Origin: Fragum whitleyi
Taxonomy: Eukaryota; Mollusca; Bivalvia; Cardiida; Cardiidae
DNA: 64,000 nt
NCBI GenBank assembly: GCA_948146395.1
Contig: OX411547.1
Coordinates: 32,344,614 to 32,408,613, forward strand
Reading direction: 5' to 3'
Part shown: piece by piece, positions 46,956 to 58,149 of the stretch
How positions within the stretch are numbered: position 1 is the first letter of the stretch
How the letters are laid out: each line of letters begins with the position of its first letter
The notes under the pieces: generated by a model
Databases searched by the model: none
Told to the model about the DNA's origin: nothing
The model's input: only the letters and a program-made list of their open reading frames with translations
Translations under genes and position numbers: made by a program

Positions 46956-47515
46956 AGAAGTATATTGACTGACTTTAAAAAGAAACTGGCAGACAGGACA
47001 GATTACTTGTGACATACTTATATCAATATATAATTTGAAAAATTTCATATATAAAAAGCACTTATCTTATCTGGTACAACAAGCACCACACTTCAAAACA
47101 TCCTCCAGGCTGCCATCTACCAGACTCCACCACACTCTGGCTACCATGCTCCACTGCATCACCCCAGCTTCAATCTGAAACTATAAAATGAAACTTGTGA
47201 GTATCATTTGTTTGAGCAATTATTAGGGACAATGTTTCTGTTTTCGTAACCTAAGGAAATTTTTGGACAAAATGTAAACATGTCCTTTCCCTATGAAATT
47301 ATATTTTTGTAGGTGACAAGTAATTTCTCCATATATAGCTTTACCACATTTTTTTGCTCACGTTTTGTCTGATGATTAAGGTATAGTCAGGATCTAAATC
47401 ACCAATATAAATTTTGGTATACTTTTTTGCACATGCTTTTATGAAAACTCCAACTGGATGAAACAAACCATAATCATATTACTGCATCTTTTACCGTTTG
47501 AACTCCCCTCTCATA
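46956..47515. other. No gene or repeat recognised
   Basis: A C-rich patch with repeated CTCCA words at 47105-47160; otherwise nothing is recognised. Confidence 0.35.
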
Positions 47516-47860
47516 ACAAGAGCTGCCAGAGGACAGCGATGCTCGATTCTTCATATAGTCCATGAACCACAAGGGGTTTTGCCTCCCCCAACCCCCACCA
47601 GGTAAAATTTTGCAGACCATATTTCCATAAAACCTATGGTATATAGAACATTCTATCATGGCACGTGATTTTATGTCTAAACAAAGCATGCAGTCGCATC
47701 GTGGTTAAATGGGTGCAAATCGTTGAAATAAGTGCCGAGTGGCTGTTCCATTCCAACCTAGTACAAATCTATATTGATGTCACATTAGGTAAAGAATGTT
47801 GATAAGACAACCTGATCCCCTCTTTCACCCCCCCCCCCTTCCTCTCATAAAAATAAAAAA
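47516..47860 (+). mobile_element. Pearl-like element C, 5' part
   Basis: It starts ACAAGAGCTGCCAGAGGACA with a hairpin whose arms are GCTG and CAGC, then GATGCTCG. The body has no repeat unit and no 3' end was found before element D begins. A C11 run lies at 47828-47838. Confidence 0.6.
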
Positions 47861-48899
47861 ACAAGAAAGCCATGAATGGCTTGAGTCGCTCCACAGGCTT
47901 GAAATTCTTGTAAAAGCAAATAAATGTTTTGACTAGATTTTTAGATATTTGGGGTTCTACTGATGTTGAAAATAATTTTCAAAGTTTCAACTATATAACA
48001 GATAGAGAAATGACCTCTGCTATTAAAAGACATATTTTTCATCAAATCAAAATAATTTTTGACTGCATGATAATGGGTCACCCAAAGATCATACCAAAAA
48101 TGTTTGATTGATATCCATCAGTTACATTCTGAGAAAATGTTTTTCATAGTTTCCACTATTTAACATATTGAGAATTGACCTCCACCCATAAAATGTATAT
48201 TTTTCATCCAATCAAAATAATTTTTGGTACACTGATAAAGGGTCACTCAAGTATCATTCCAGTGAAATTTAATTGATATCCAAAAATCAAATTCTGAGAA
48301 AATGATTTTCATAGTTTCCACTATATAACTTATAGAGAAATGACCTCCGCCCATAAAATGCATATTTTTCAACCAATCACAATGATTTTTTGTAAACTGA
48401 TAAAGGGTCACTCAAGGATCATTCAAGTGAAATCTGGTTGATATCCATCAGTTGGATTAAGAGAAAAACGATTTTCAAAGTTTCCACTATATAACATATA
48501 GAGAATTGACCTCCGCCCATAAAATGCATATTTTCCATCCGATCATAATGATTTTTTGTAGACTGATAAAGGGTCACCCAAGGATTAATCATGTGAAATT
48601 TAATTGGTATCTATTTATTAGAATCTGAGAAAACTCACTTTTTACCATATTTGGAAATAAGCCACGCCCATTAAATCCATGTTTTTCATTGGATCAAAAT
48701 TTCTTGAACAACTTTGAAAGAGGGTCACCCAAGGATCATTCCTGTGAAGTTTGGTTGAAATCCATCCAGTAGTTTCTGAGGAGAAGATTTTTAAAGAAAA
48801 GTTTACGACCGGACGGACGCACGCACGGACAGACGGACGCACGACGGACACAACGCCATGACAATAGCCCCAGTGGCTTTCAGCCAGTGGAGCTAAAAA
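47861..48899 (+). mobile_element. Pearl-like element D, copy 1
   Basis: 5' module: ACAAGAAAGCCATGAATGGC (hairpin AAGCCATGAATGGCTT), then GAGTCGCTCC. Tandem core units of about 180 bp follow, marked by AAAGTTTCCACTATATAAC, GACCTCCGCCCATAAAATG and AGGGTCACCCAAGGATCAT. The 3' end has a GGACGGACGCACG microsatellite, CCATGACAATAGCCCC, a hairpin CCAGTGGCTTTCAGCCAGTGG and GAGCTAAAAA. Confidence 0.8.
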
Positions 48900-49605
48900 T
48901 TAGATAGCCATGAGTGGCTTGAGTTGCTCCACAGGCTTGAAATTCTTTTATAGCAATTCAAATTTTTGACTAGATTTTTAGATATTTTGGGTTCTACTGA
49001 TATTAAAAATGATTTTCAAAGTTTCCACTATACATAACATATAGAGAAATGACCTCCACCCATTAAAGACATATTTTTCATCCAATTTCAACAAGATTTG
49101 GCTGCATGATAATTGGTCACCAAAGGATAATACCAATTAAGTCGGATTGATATCCATCAGTTATATTCTGAGGAAATGATTTTCAAAGTTTCCACTATAA
49201 AACATATACAGAAATGACCTCCGCCCATAAAATACATATTTTTCATCCCATCACAATAATTTTTGGTAGACTGATAAAGGGTCACCCAAGTATCATTCGT
49301 GTAAAATTTAATTGGTATCCATCTATTAGAAGCTGAGAAAACTCACTTTTCTACCATATTTGGAAATAAGCCATGTCCATTAAATCCATGTTTTCATTGG
49401 ATCAAAATTTTTTGAAAAACTTTGATAGAGGGTCACCCAAGGATCATTCTTGTGAAGTTTGGTTGAAATTCATCCAGTAGTTTCTGAGGAGAAGATTTGT
49501 AAAGAAAAATTTTAGGACTGGACGCACGGACACACGGACGGACGCACGACGGACACAGTGCCATGACAATAGCCCCAGTGGCCTTTGGCCAGTGAAGCTA
49601 AAAAA
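48900..49605 (+). mobile_element. Pearl-like element D, copy 2
   Basis: It begins immediately after copy 1 (AGATAGCCATGAGTGGCTTG) and has fewer cores, with the same GACGGACGCACGACGGACAC, CATGACAATAGCCCC and AAGCTAAAAA end. The head-to-tail arrangement without a spacer is unusual for independent insertions. Confidence 0.75.
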
Positions 49606-50345
49606 CAAAAAAACAAACAACTCAATTTTCTCTATATTAATAAATATTTAAAGACTGTCAAATAAGTGTTGGGGGTATTATACTTTAAGACTCTAAAATT
49701 AACTTGGGCGAATTATATTTTATCGATGATGTAGTTTATGACGTAGTTTAGAGTTTGAGTATTGTTCACACAAGTTTTCTTTATCCGGATAGGTTGATGG
49801 ATTAAAAATTAGACTTAACACAACTGAGGAGTATTTTTAGAGACAGAAAGTTTGAACCTAATCAAAATATATGTTCAACTTGTGATAAATAACCAGGATG
49901 ACATTGAATTGATGATTGCGTTAACTTCACAACAACGAAATCGTGAAAGGGATTTTGGCGATCGACAAGAAAATAAATCGTATTTGTTTTAAATTCTTAA
50001 GGTAGTTTTATTGATTGTTAAATACTTTTTCTTATTTAGACATTAGAGGTTCTTAGCCCTGAGCGTTCAGGCTTTATCCTACCCCCTACCTATGTACCCA
50101 GTAAAGTTCACTCTGTGCGGGAAAAAATGAATCCCTGGCCCACTTGAAATCTTGGATTGAAGATAACAAGATGGATACATATGTTTGTATGTTAATATTG
50201 ACGCAAACGAATTAAGAATAATTATATTTTCTAATTTTGTTCATTTTTCTTTTTAAATTTAGGGCCAAATTTCACAGAAAAGAGAGCTTATTATTGCTTA
50301 CTTTGGTGAAATAGAATAGCGTTCATTATCAAATAAATTTGATTT
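49606..50345. other. No gene or repeat recognised
   Basis: AT-rich unique-looking sequence. Confidence 0.35.
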
Positions 50346-50551
50346 GAATTGGGGTTTAACGTCGCTTTCAACAATCTTTCAGTTATATCGCGACGACTGG
50401 AGCACCTAACGATGGATTCCTGTTATTTCTCACACCAGTACTACCACCACATCCCTTTCCTAGCCTCCAGTTGCTATTCCACATAGGTTTACGATTATCT
50501 ACCCATTGGTGGAAGACAAATGTCGGAAAGGATAAGTGCCGCGGCAGGGGA
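50346..50551 (-). mobile_element. SINE1, head-truncated
   Basis: The tail-side body, with GTTTAACGTCGCTTTCAACA and the central block, runs to GGGGATCAAA at the right, where the tRNA head is cut in the B-box region. Confidence 0.75.
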
Positions 50552-50647
50552 TCAAATAAAACTAATCCGCAGTTGTCGAAGACGTGGTATCTCATTGTTT
50601 ATTTCCCATGGAAAAGGGAAAATTTAGTCATGATAGAATTATAATAA

Positions 50648-50806
50648 CAACTGCTTACCGTTGTTTATTGAAAATTTAACCACGCTTCTGAGTTCTAAGG
50701 CTCAATGAATAATCCACGAGCTAAACCTCTCGTGGATTATTTACTGAGCCTAAGAACTCAGAAGCATGGTTAAACTTTCAATAAACAACAGTAAGAATTT
50801 GTTATT
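50648..50806. repeat. Long imperfect palindrome (about 155 bp)
   Basis: Left arm TGTTTATTGAAAATTTAACC, then GCTTCTGAGTTCTAAGGCTC, then AATAATCCACGAG; the right arm is its complement with a few mismatches, and the tip is CTAAAC. Confidence 0.8.
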
Positions 50807-51250
50807 CTATAATTTTGGGACATGTTAGCACGTGAGGCTTTTTGTAAGATACATTACTTAAAGATAGCACACCATCCAGAATTTCAAAAACAAATTTTAA
50901 TAAAAAAGTAAAAATAAAAAAAAATTTAGTCAAAGTGATGGAAAGTTATGTATTCTTATACCTTTTGTGTTGCTTAATAATTAATGGATTCGTGGCATCT
51001 TGAACTCAGAAGCATGGTTAAATTTTCAATAAACAACGTTAAGAATTTGTTATTCTAAAGTTTTTAGACATGTAAGCACTCTGACGAGTGAGGCTTTTTG
51101 TAAGATACATTACTCTAAGATAGCACACCATCCAGAATTTCAAAAACAAATTTTAATAAAAAGTAAAATAAAAAAATTTAGTCAAAGTGATGGAAAGTTG
51201 TATTCTTATACCTTTTGTGTTGCTTAATAATTAATGGATTCGTGGCATCT
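50756..51250 (+). repeat. Tandem duplication of about 248 bp
   Basis: 50756-51003 and 51004-51250 match closely, both starting ACTCAGAAGCATGG and ending ATTCGTGGCATCTT. The first copy includes the right arm of the palindrome to its left. Confidence 0.85.
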
Positions 51251-52226
51251 TTTAAAAAATTCCGGTCACCTAAAGAGGCGTGATATTATGGTAATATATG
51301 TTACCCTTTACACTCAAAGAAAACTATTGAAATAGAATTGAATTTTCAATCCCTGCCTAGCTGGGAATTTTCGTAACACTGCCTATTTGATAGCCCATGG
51401 TATATTAAACATTTTGAAATTTTGTTAGCACTCTGGCCAGTGAGGCCTTTATGAGATATGTTACTTTAAAGTTACTTACCCATGAAAGTTTCAAAAACAG
51501 ATTTAAGGTTTGTACAGTATGAAGAGCCAATTTATACTAAAACTTTGACAATAAGTCCCCATCCTAGGTATGATTTTATTGATTGATTGAATGGGGTTTT
51601 ACGCCGCTTTCAACATTATTTCAGTTATATCGCGGCGGCCGGAGCACCTAACAATGGATTCCTGGTATTTCTCACGCCAGTACTACCATTACATCCTTTC
51701 CTAGCCTCCGACTGCTATTTCACATAGGTTTACGATTATCTACCCATTGGTGAAAGACAAACGTCGGAAAGGATATTTGCCGCCACCGGGGATCCTAGGT
51801 ATGATATGGTAATAAAATACGTTACTTTTTGAATTTCAAAGAAAGGTTCATAGAATAGAATGGCTCTTTCATTTCTGTCCCACTGGGAATATTGTTGACA
51901 GTGCTTTTCCAAAAGCCTATGGAACATTGAATATTTTGAAAATTGTAAGCATTATAGCAGATGTGAGATATGTTACTTTAAAGAAATCTACCCATCAAAT
52001 TGTCATATAATGATTTTTGTGGTTTGTCTAGTTACAGTAATAAAGTAAAAATTGATTGATAGCGTGTTTTGTTTGTGATATTTATGATTATCAAGGCATT
52101 TGAAGCAAATTTACATGATGAACATGACTTTGAACAAAAAGAAGCACTTCAAAACTATGTATGGAAGTAAAATATGTTACATGTAAGGTATGCAAAAAGT
52201 ATATCATATTCATCACTGCCAAACTA
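51251..52226 (+). repeat. Degenerate repeats of about 0.3 kb
   Basis: Landmarks GTTAGCACTCTGGCCAGTG, TATGTTACTTTAAAG, CTTACCCAT, and CACTGGGAATATTG or its variant recur (51296-51480 and 51822-52000), interrupted by a SINE. The GTTAGCACTCTGG block also lies at 50820, 51063 and, reversed, at 63340-63400. Confidence 0.5.
51575..51791 (-). mobile_element. SINE1, 5'-truncated with target duplications
   Basis: Tail of GATTGATTGAATGG units at the left; the central block is at 51642-51666. The head is cut at the B-box region. ATCCTAGGTATGAT is present at both ends (51561-51574 and 51792-51805), so the truncation happened during insertion, as expected for target-primed reverse transcription. Confidence 0.9.
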
Positions 52227-54090
52227 ACAAGAGCTGTGGGAGAACAGCAAAGCTCGACTATTTTCTAGTGCTGGATAGTAACAGCAAATCAAAATTGACA
52301 ATGGAGAAAAAAATCTTTGTCTAGAGGCTTATATTAAGGTCACAGAAGCATGTGCAAAGTTTCCAAGTAATAGCTGGAGTAGAAATAGAGATAAAACTGA
52401 TATACAACATTTGCACACAAAAACTAAACCAAGAATTTCTAAGTCCATAAAGGGTTAAAATTCCTTTAGTTCAATATCAGAGTAATGAATATTTGTCTAG
52501 AGGCTGAAATCATAGTCACAGAAACATGTACAAAGTTTCTGAGCAATAGCTTGAGTAGAAATAGAGATATAACTGATATACAACATTTGCACACAAAAAC
52601 TAAACCAAGAATCTTTGTCAGGAGGCTTAATTCATAGTCACAGAAACATGGACAATGTTTCTGAGCAATAGATAAAGTAGAAATAGAGATATAACTGATA
52701 TACAACATTTGCACGTAAAACCTTCTACCAGGAATTTCAAAGTACATAAAGGGTTAAAATTCCACATAATTCAATGTCAAAGTAAGGAATCTTTGTCTAG
52801 AGGCTGATATTATGGACTCAGAAGTATGTGCAAAGTGTCTGAGCAATACCTGGAGTAGAAATAGAGATACAACTGATATACAACATTTGCACAAAAAAAC
52901 TATACCAAGATTTTTCTAAGTCCGAAAAGGGTAAAATTTCCTTAATTTCAATATCAGGGTTATAAAATCTATGTCTAGAGGCTGAAATCATTGTCACAGA
53001 AACATGTACAAAGTCTCAAGCAATAGCTTAAATAGAAATAGAGATATAACTGATATACAACATTTGCTCACAAAAACTAAACCAAGAATTTCTAGGTCCG
53101 AAAAGGGTTAAATTTCCTTAAATTCAATATCAGGGCTATAAAATCTATGTCTAGAGGCTGAAATCATTGTCACAGAAACATGTACAAAGTTTCTGAGCAA
53201 TAGCTTAAGTTGAAAAAGAGATGTAACTGATATACAGCACTTACACACAAACACTAAACCAAAGATTTTTAAGTCCAAAAAAGGTTGAAATTCCTTAAAT
53301 TCAATATCAGGGTAATGAATCTATGTCTAGAGGCTGAAATCATAGTCACAGAAACATGTACAAAGTCTCAAGCAATAGCTTAAATAGAAATAGAGATAAA
53401 ACTGATATACAACATTTGCTCTCAAAAACTAAACCAAGAATTTCTAAGTCCCAAAATGGTTACAATTCCTATAATTCAGTATCAGAATAATGAATATTTG
53501 TCTAGAGGCTGAAATCATAGTCACAGAAACATGTACAAAGTTTCTGAGCAATAGCTTGAGTAGAAATAGAGATATAACTGATATACAACATTTGCACACA
53601 AAAACTAAACCAAGAATTTCTAAGTCCATAAAGGGTTTAAATTCCACTTAATTCAATATCAGAGAAAAGAATATTTGTCTAGAGGCTGAAATCATAGGTA
53701 CTAGCATTTAGTAGAAAAGAGATATAACTGATATACAACATTTGCACGTATAACCTTAACCAGGAATTTCTAAGTCCGAAAATAGTTAAAATTACTTAAA
53801 TTCAATATTAGAGGAATGAATATTTGTCTAGATGCTGAAATCATAGTCACAGAAACATGTACAAAGTTTCCGAGCAATAGCTAAAGTACAAATACAGATA
53901 TAACTGTCATACATTATTTGCACATTTAAATTTAACCAGGAGAGATATTGAAAGGTATATGAAAGTTTTCAATCAATAGCTTTAGTAGAAACAGAGATCA
54001 GAGATTTTAAACCCAACATTTGCACACAAAAACTTAACCAAAGCATTATCTGTCGCCAACACAGGCGCCAACACCTGGGTGTTTATCTAA
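52227..54090 (+). mobile_element. Pearl-like element E with about ten core units
   Basis: 5' module ACAAGAGCTGTGGGAGAACA (hairpin GCTGT/ACAGC) then GCTCGACTA and AGTGCTGGATAG. Core units of about 176 bp follow; the CTAGAGGCTGA landmark is at about 52321, 52497, 52619, 52797, 52975, 53151, 53327, 53502, 53679 and 53828. The cores include CATGTACAAAGTTTCTGAGC and TTTCTAAGTCCATAAAGGG, the latter also in B cores. The 3' side decays after CGCCAACACAGGCGCC (54055) and no clean GCTAAAAA end is seen. Short minus-strand open frames in the cores are repeats of each other and not genes. Confidence 0.75.
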
Positions 54091-54599
54091 AAGCTAAGTG
54101 TGTTCTTTGAAAGATTGTTAGATTTGTTTAGCATCTTGCAATTGAGCCTTTTGCAAAATACGTTCTTCTATATTAAGCAATTTACCCATCAATTAAAAAT
54201 GCTGATTCAAATGTCATCTCTTTGTCATAGGTATTAAAAACCCTCAATGTTTTGAATGACAATGAATCATTACTGTTTAAAGTATTCCTAAGTTATCAAT
54301 TTAGTAATATACATTACTACTGACAATAGGATAGTTTGCATTGTGAAAAATGTTGGTCAAAATATCTTTTAAAAGAACTTTTCCAACAATATTTCTCTTA
54401 TTATTTCTATCATTTTAGTACAAATAGTCTGATAACTGGTATTATAGTTGGCAATGATTGTAGACCAGTAGGTAACACATTGGACTACAGGTAATGCATT
54501 TCACTGATTCTCAATAAGCGGGCGCATTGGGTGTTGACAAGGTCTGTACAAAAGCATACGAATTTAAGGACAGTAAACATTAGTGGTTAAGATACTGTA
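54091..54599. other. No gene; weak repeat traces
   Basis: A decayed relative of the 0.3-kb unit (TTTAGCATCTTGCAATTGAG, TTTACCCATCAAT) is at 54120-54200. Otherwise nothing is recognised. Confidence 0.35.
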
Positions 54600-54895
54600 G
54601 GTCTATTTCAATTTTTTTTTACTCTAGGATAACAAGACAAAGGGTCGAATGACTCTTATTCCATCGTGGTCCTAACTCACACCAGATCTTATCCTACACA
54701 GAGAGAGGCAATGATTTTCTAACCACTGCTACCCACTTTTACAGCTGGGTGGACTGAGGCCTTGTCTGTAAAGTGTTCTGCCCAAATACACTACCTGCCT
54801 CTGGTGGGGCTCAAACCCGCAACCACCAGGTTAAGAGTCGAGCCGGCTAACCACTCAGCCAACGAGCCAGACCACTCGGCCAACGAGCCAGACTA
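54600..54895 (-). mobile_element. SINE3 (tRNA-derived)
   Basis: On the minus strand the head reads GGCTCGTTGGCTGAGTGG (A box, from about 54872) and GCGGGTTTGAGCCCCAC (B box), followed by TTTGGGCAGAACACTTTAC and CTCAGTCCACCCAGCTG. The head start is duplicated (GCCAACGAGCCAGAC twice at 54858-54893). Confidence 0.75.
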
Positions 54896-55424
54896 TATCT
54901 ATAAATCAGACAAGTGAGAAATTCAAGTGATGATTTGGAAAGAATATACCAGTGACCATTTGACGTATTTGTTACTGTCGCTAAGAGTTGGAAGTGTTAT
55001 TCTCTTCATTGAAACAAATAGAACTGAACTGGAAATAAGCCAAAAAGCTACTCTATTTTAGCGCTTAACCCGCTAACCTGTCAACTATGAAATATAATGA
55101 TTTATGGTCTAGCATATATGTTTTATACATTTAGCATAAGATTTTTCAACAAACTTCAATCTTGCCAATATTCATGATTTGATCATGATGTTTTATGAAT
55201 TAAGGTCTGCCAAGGAAAAGGATGATCAACACACATATGGTTTTGATAAATTAAGATTTTCTGATATCTTTAGTAATCGAAAAACATAGAAAACACGAGT
55301 GGATGACCAAAGATCTTAATATGCAATTTAAAAATGGCAACCTCAGGGTTTTCATATCAAAGTTCTCATATCAAAGTGAAATGTTCATTTAAGCTTGTTA
55401 CTGCCAACTTGGTTAAATTATTTA
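54896..55424. other. No gene or repeat recognised
   Basis: AT-rich unique-looking sequence. Confidence 0.35.
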
Positions 55425-55436
55425 ATTAAAAATGCA

Positions 55437-55716
55437 TTGAAAATGATTGATTCAATGGATTTTTACGCCACTTTCAACATTTTTCCATGCAGTTATATCT
55501 TGGAGGCTGGAGCACCTAACAATGAATTCCTGATATTTCTCTAACCAGTACTACAATCACATCCTTTCCTAGCCTCCAGCTGCTATCTCACATAGGTCTA
55601 CGATTATCAACCCATTGGTGAGAGACAAAAAGACTGAGTGCGGCCATCCGGGATGGAACCTGGAACCTCCAGAATAACAGTCTGACGCCCTTCCAACTGT
55701 GCTCTAACGGCGGCTC
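55437..55716 (-). mobile_element. SINE1, full length with target duplications
   Basis: Head at right with a decayed B box; central block with one change near 55518-55532. ATTAAAAATGCA flanks it at 55425-55436 and 55717-55728. An ORF (55588-55845, minus) crossing it is not a gene. Confidence 0.85.
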
Positions 55717-55914
55717 ATTAAAAATGCAATTAATTATTGTGCAACAATGATATAAAGAAGAATAATTTCTTTCAATCAACAAAATCAAGAAGATTAAATC
55801 AGAACAATTCATTTTAGTTAAAAAATATAACATTTTTACTGACATGTTCGTTACAACAAATTACATTACTCTGATACACTGGAACTGCTGCTGCTTTCAT
55901 TTCGTCGATATGTT

Positions 55915-56340
55915 AAGCAAAATTATAATATGACCTATGTCGCGGGAGTGAAATGATAGTGTTATTTTTTTGATATTACATGAGTGTTTATTACACTGGT
56001 ATAACTCAAATGAGCTCAGAGCGAATAGCAACGCTATTTTGTAACCGCAAAAATGACGTCATAATCTATGTTTTGTGACGTCATTTTTAAACAGCGGAAA
56101 ATTGAAACGATGAATTTCAAGAATATTGATGATTTTTCGCTAAAATTCGCGTCATATTATAAACAGAATATAAAATTTATGCTCATAAAATACAGAATTA
56201 ATTAAACTTGTCATCTAAAACAGATAAAAACTCGGCGCAGCCTTGTTTTTATCTGTTAATAGACGACTCATTTAATAAATTCAGTATTCAATGTCACCAC
56301 TCATTCAATATCCTCTATTTACTTATTACAAATATGAGTA
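55915..56340. mobile_element. Element S with two CRE-like octamers
   Basis: Non-coding repeat with partial copies at 23340 and 26820. The middle has TGACGTCA at 56054-56061 and 56076-56083 arranged as an inverted pair (AAAAATGACGTCA and TGACGTCATTTTT). The right part has a CAGATAAAAACTCGGCGCAG palindrome. TGACGTCA is the CREB/ATF consensus; function here is not shown. Confidence 0.6.
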
Positions 56341-56609
56341 TGCAAATATAACATTAAAGTTGACTTTAGAATGGAAAAAGGTTGCATTTCTGCATATTAT
56401 TTTCTAAAATAGATCACATTTCCTCTTTCAACATAAAGGTTGAAAATGGGGGTTTTATTTCAAGTCCTATATATATCTCTTACTTTGTGGGGATTGTGGA
56501 CTCCTATTTTCAATAGGTTCATTGATTTAGACTACGAAGCAGCTGAAACTTTGAGATTATGACCATGACATGTTCTTGATGTTGTGATAACAAACACTCT
56601 TGGTTGATT

Positions 56610-56858
56610 TTAACCCTTGTCATGCTGATCCCGGAATATTCCTGCTTTCGCAGGAGGTATGGACAATTATCAGCCTGCACATATGTGCAGTCTGATTTAA
56701 GTCCATACAACCTGATTTTCCTTTTTAAACCAGAAAAGTTTCGGAAATTATATTTACAAAATCAAATGCTGACTCACAAATAGGAAATACAGAGCTTTCA
56801 GCACTTTGATTTAAATATAATTTTGCCAAGGTTTTTTATTCAGCATGACAAGGGTTAA
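56610..56858. mobile_element. MITE P2, full length
   Basis: TTAA-CCCTTGTCATGCTGATC to ATTCAGCATGACAAGGG-TTAA with the AGCCTGCACATATGTGCAG hairpin. The cleanest P2 ends in the window. Confidence 0.85.
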
Positions 56859-57424
56859 CAGATAAATGATCTTTTTACACTCCATAAATAAAAAGAACTT
56901 TAAAACTTAAGGATTTGTTTCAGTTTCTGTGGAAAGGCAAGATTCATTCATCAAAATTGCCTTTTTTACATTTCTGGTGAATTGTTTATTATCCAAAGAA
57001 ATAATGGCTTTTTTCTATAATATCGTTCTATCAATTTTTCATCCTTTAAAATATTTTCCAACTAATTTCATTTCATAATTAACAGGCAATTCTAAGTGGA
57101 AAACTTTAATAACATAAGTTTTTGAAAGTTATTTCTTTTTAAATTCAAAGGTAAGGAATATGTCATGAATATGATTTTATAGTAAAAAAGGATGTTTTGG
57201 TTCCAAACATATGTCGATTTCTACTTATGTATTAATTTTCCTACTAATTTTACCACATTTAAACAACTTTTTTGAAAATGATTTTGTTCCCACGTTACAA
57301 AAATGGTCAATTCATAAAAGCATCATCAAAGAGCACTAGTATATGCTATCTGCCATAACATAAATCCGATGAAATAAACACAGACCCAAGGCATACAGTG
57401 ATTTGGGATCACTGCTTGTGAGAT
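56859..57424. other. No gene or repeat recognised
   Basis: AT-rich sequence. Confidence 0.35.
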
Positions 57425-57654
57425 TTAACACTTTCCCGTTTTACAAAATTTTGGACCTGTCCAAATTCAAAGGTTTTGCAGACGAAAATCTAAAGTGGAT
57501 TAAATTTGAAAAATAACCACTCTGTAGGGTAGAAAATAGTGTGGAAAAAGAAGAAATTGCTTGTCAGAAGCAATTTCTTTCTTTTTTCACAATGTTTTCT
57601 CAATCATAAAATTATAGGCAGGTAAAAAACAGGGATTAAACAGCAAAGGGTTAA
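57425..57654 (+). mobile_element. MITE P1, full length
   Basis: TTAA-CACTTTCCCGTTTTAC to ACAGCAAAGGG-TTAA, with the AAGAAATTGCTTGTCAGAAG hairpin. Confidence 0.8.
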
Positions 57655-57937
57655 AGAGATCAAAACAAGTTAATTACCAGTAATCTGATTTTTAGAGCAT
57701 TTTAAGAAACTTGAATTATTCATAAATATTCGTTACCAAAGGCCATCTACCAACATTTTCATTAAATGTTGACAAATATGTGTTGAAGAGTTTAAGTTCT
57801 GTTGGGTTTCCATCTTATATATACATTTCACTGGCCCAAAAGAATGATATCTTGAAGTGCCTACATAATACAAGGTTAAAAGTTAATTAAATGGTGTGTT
57901 CATTTTTTCTTCAATAAAATGCAACTAACACTAAATC
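57655..57937. other. No gene or repeat recognised
   Basis: AT-rich spacer before the Tc1 element. Confidence 0.3.
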
Positions 57938-58149
57938 TACAGTGCCCTCCAAAAGTCCTTGGACAAACTTTTTTTTCACTTTTTCAGTAAATTTCAGATC
58001 AAAATTTCATTTTTTTCCATATATCTTGCTTTATTATTATTTAATCAACAACTAGCAAGAAAATATACAAAACAAATTAAATCATTCTGTCATTTTATTA
58101 ACACATTTCTGTGAAAATATGCACTAAATAACAATAATGGCAATTATTA

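Noticed and set aside
46845..47048. Leu-Thr-rich minus-strand open frame
   Set aside because: It is the translation of TTAGGG-like repeats.
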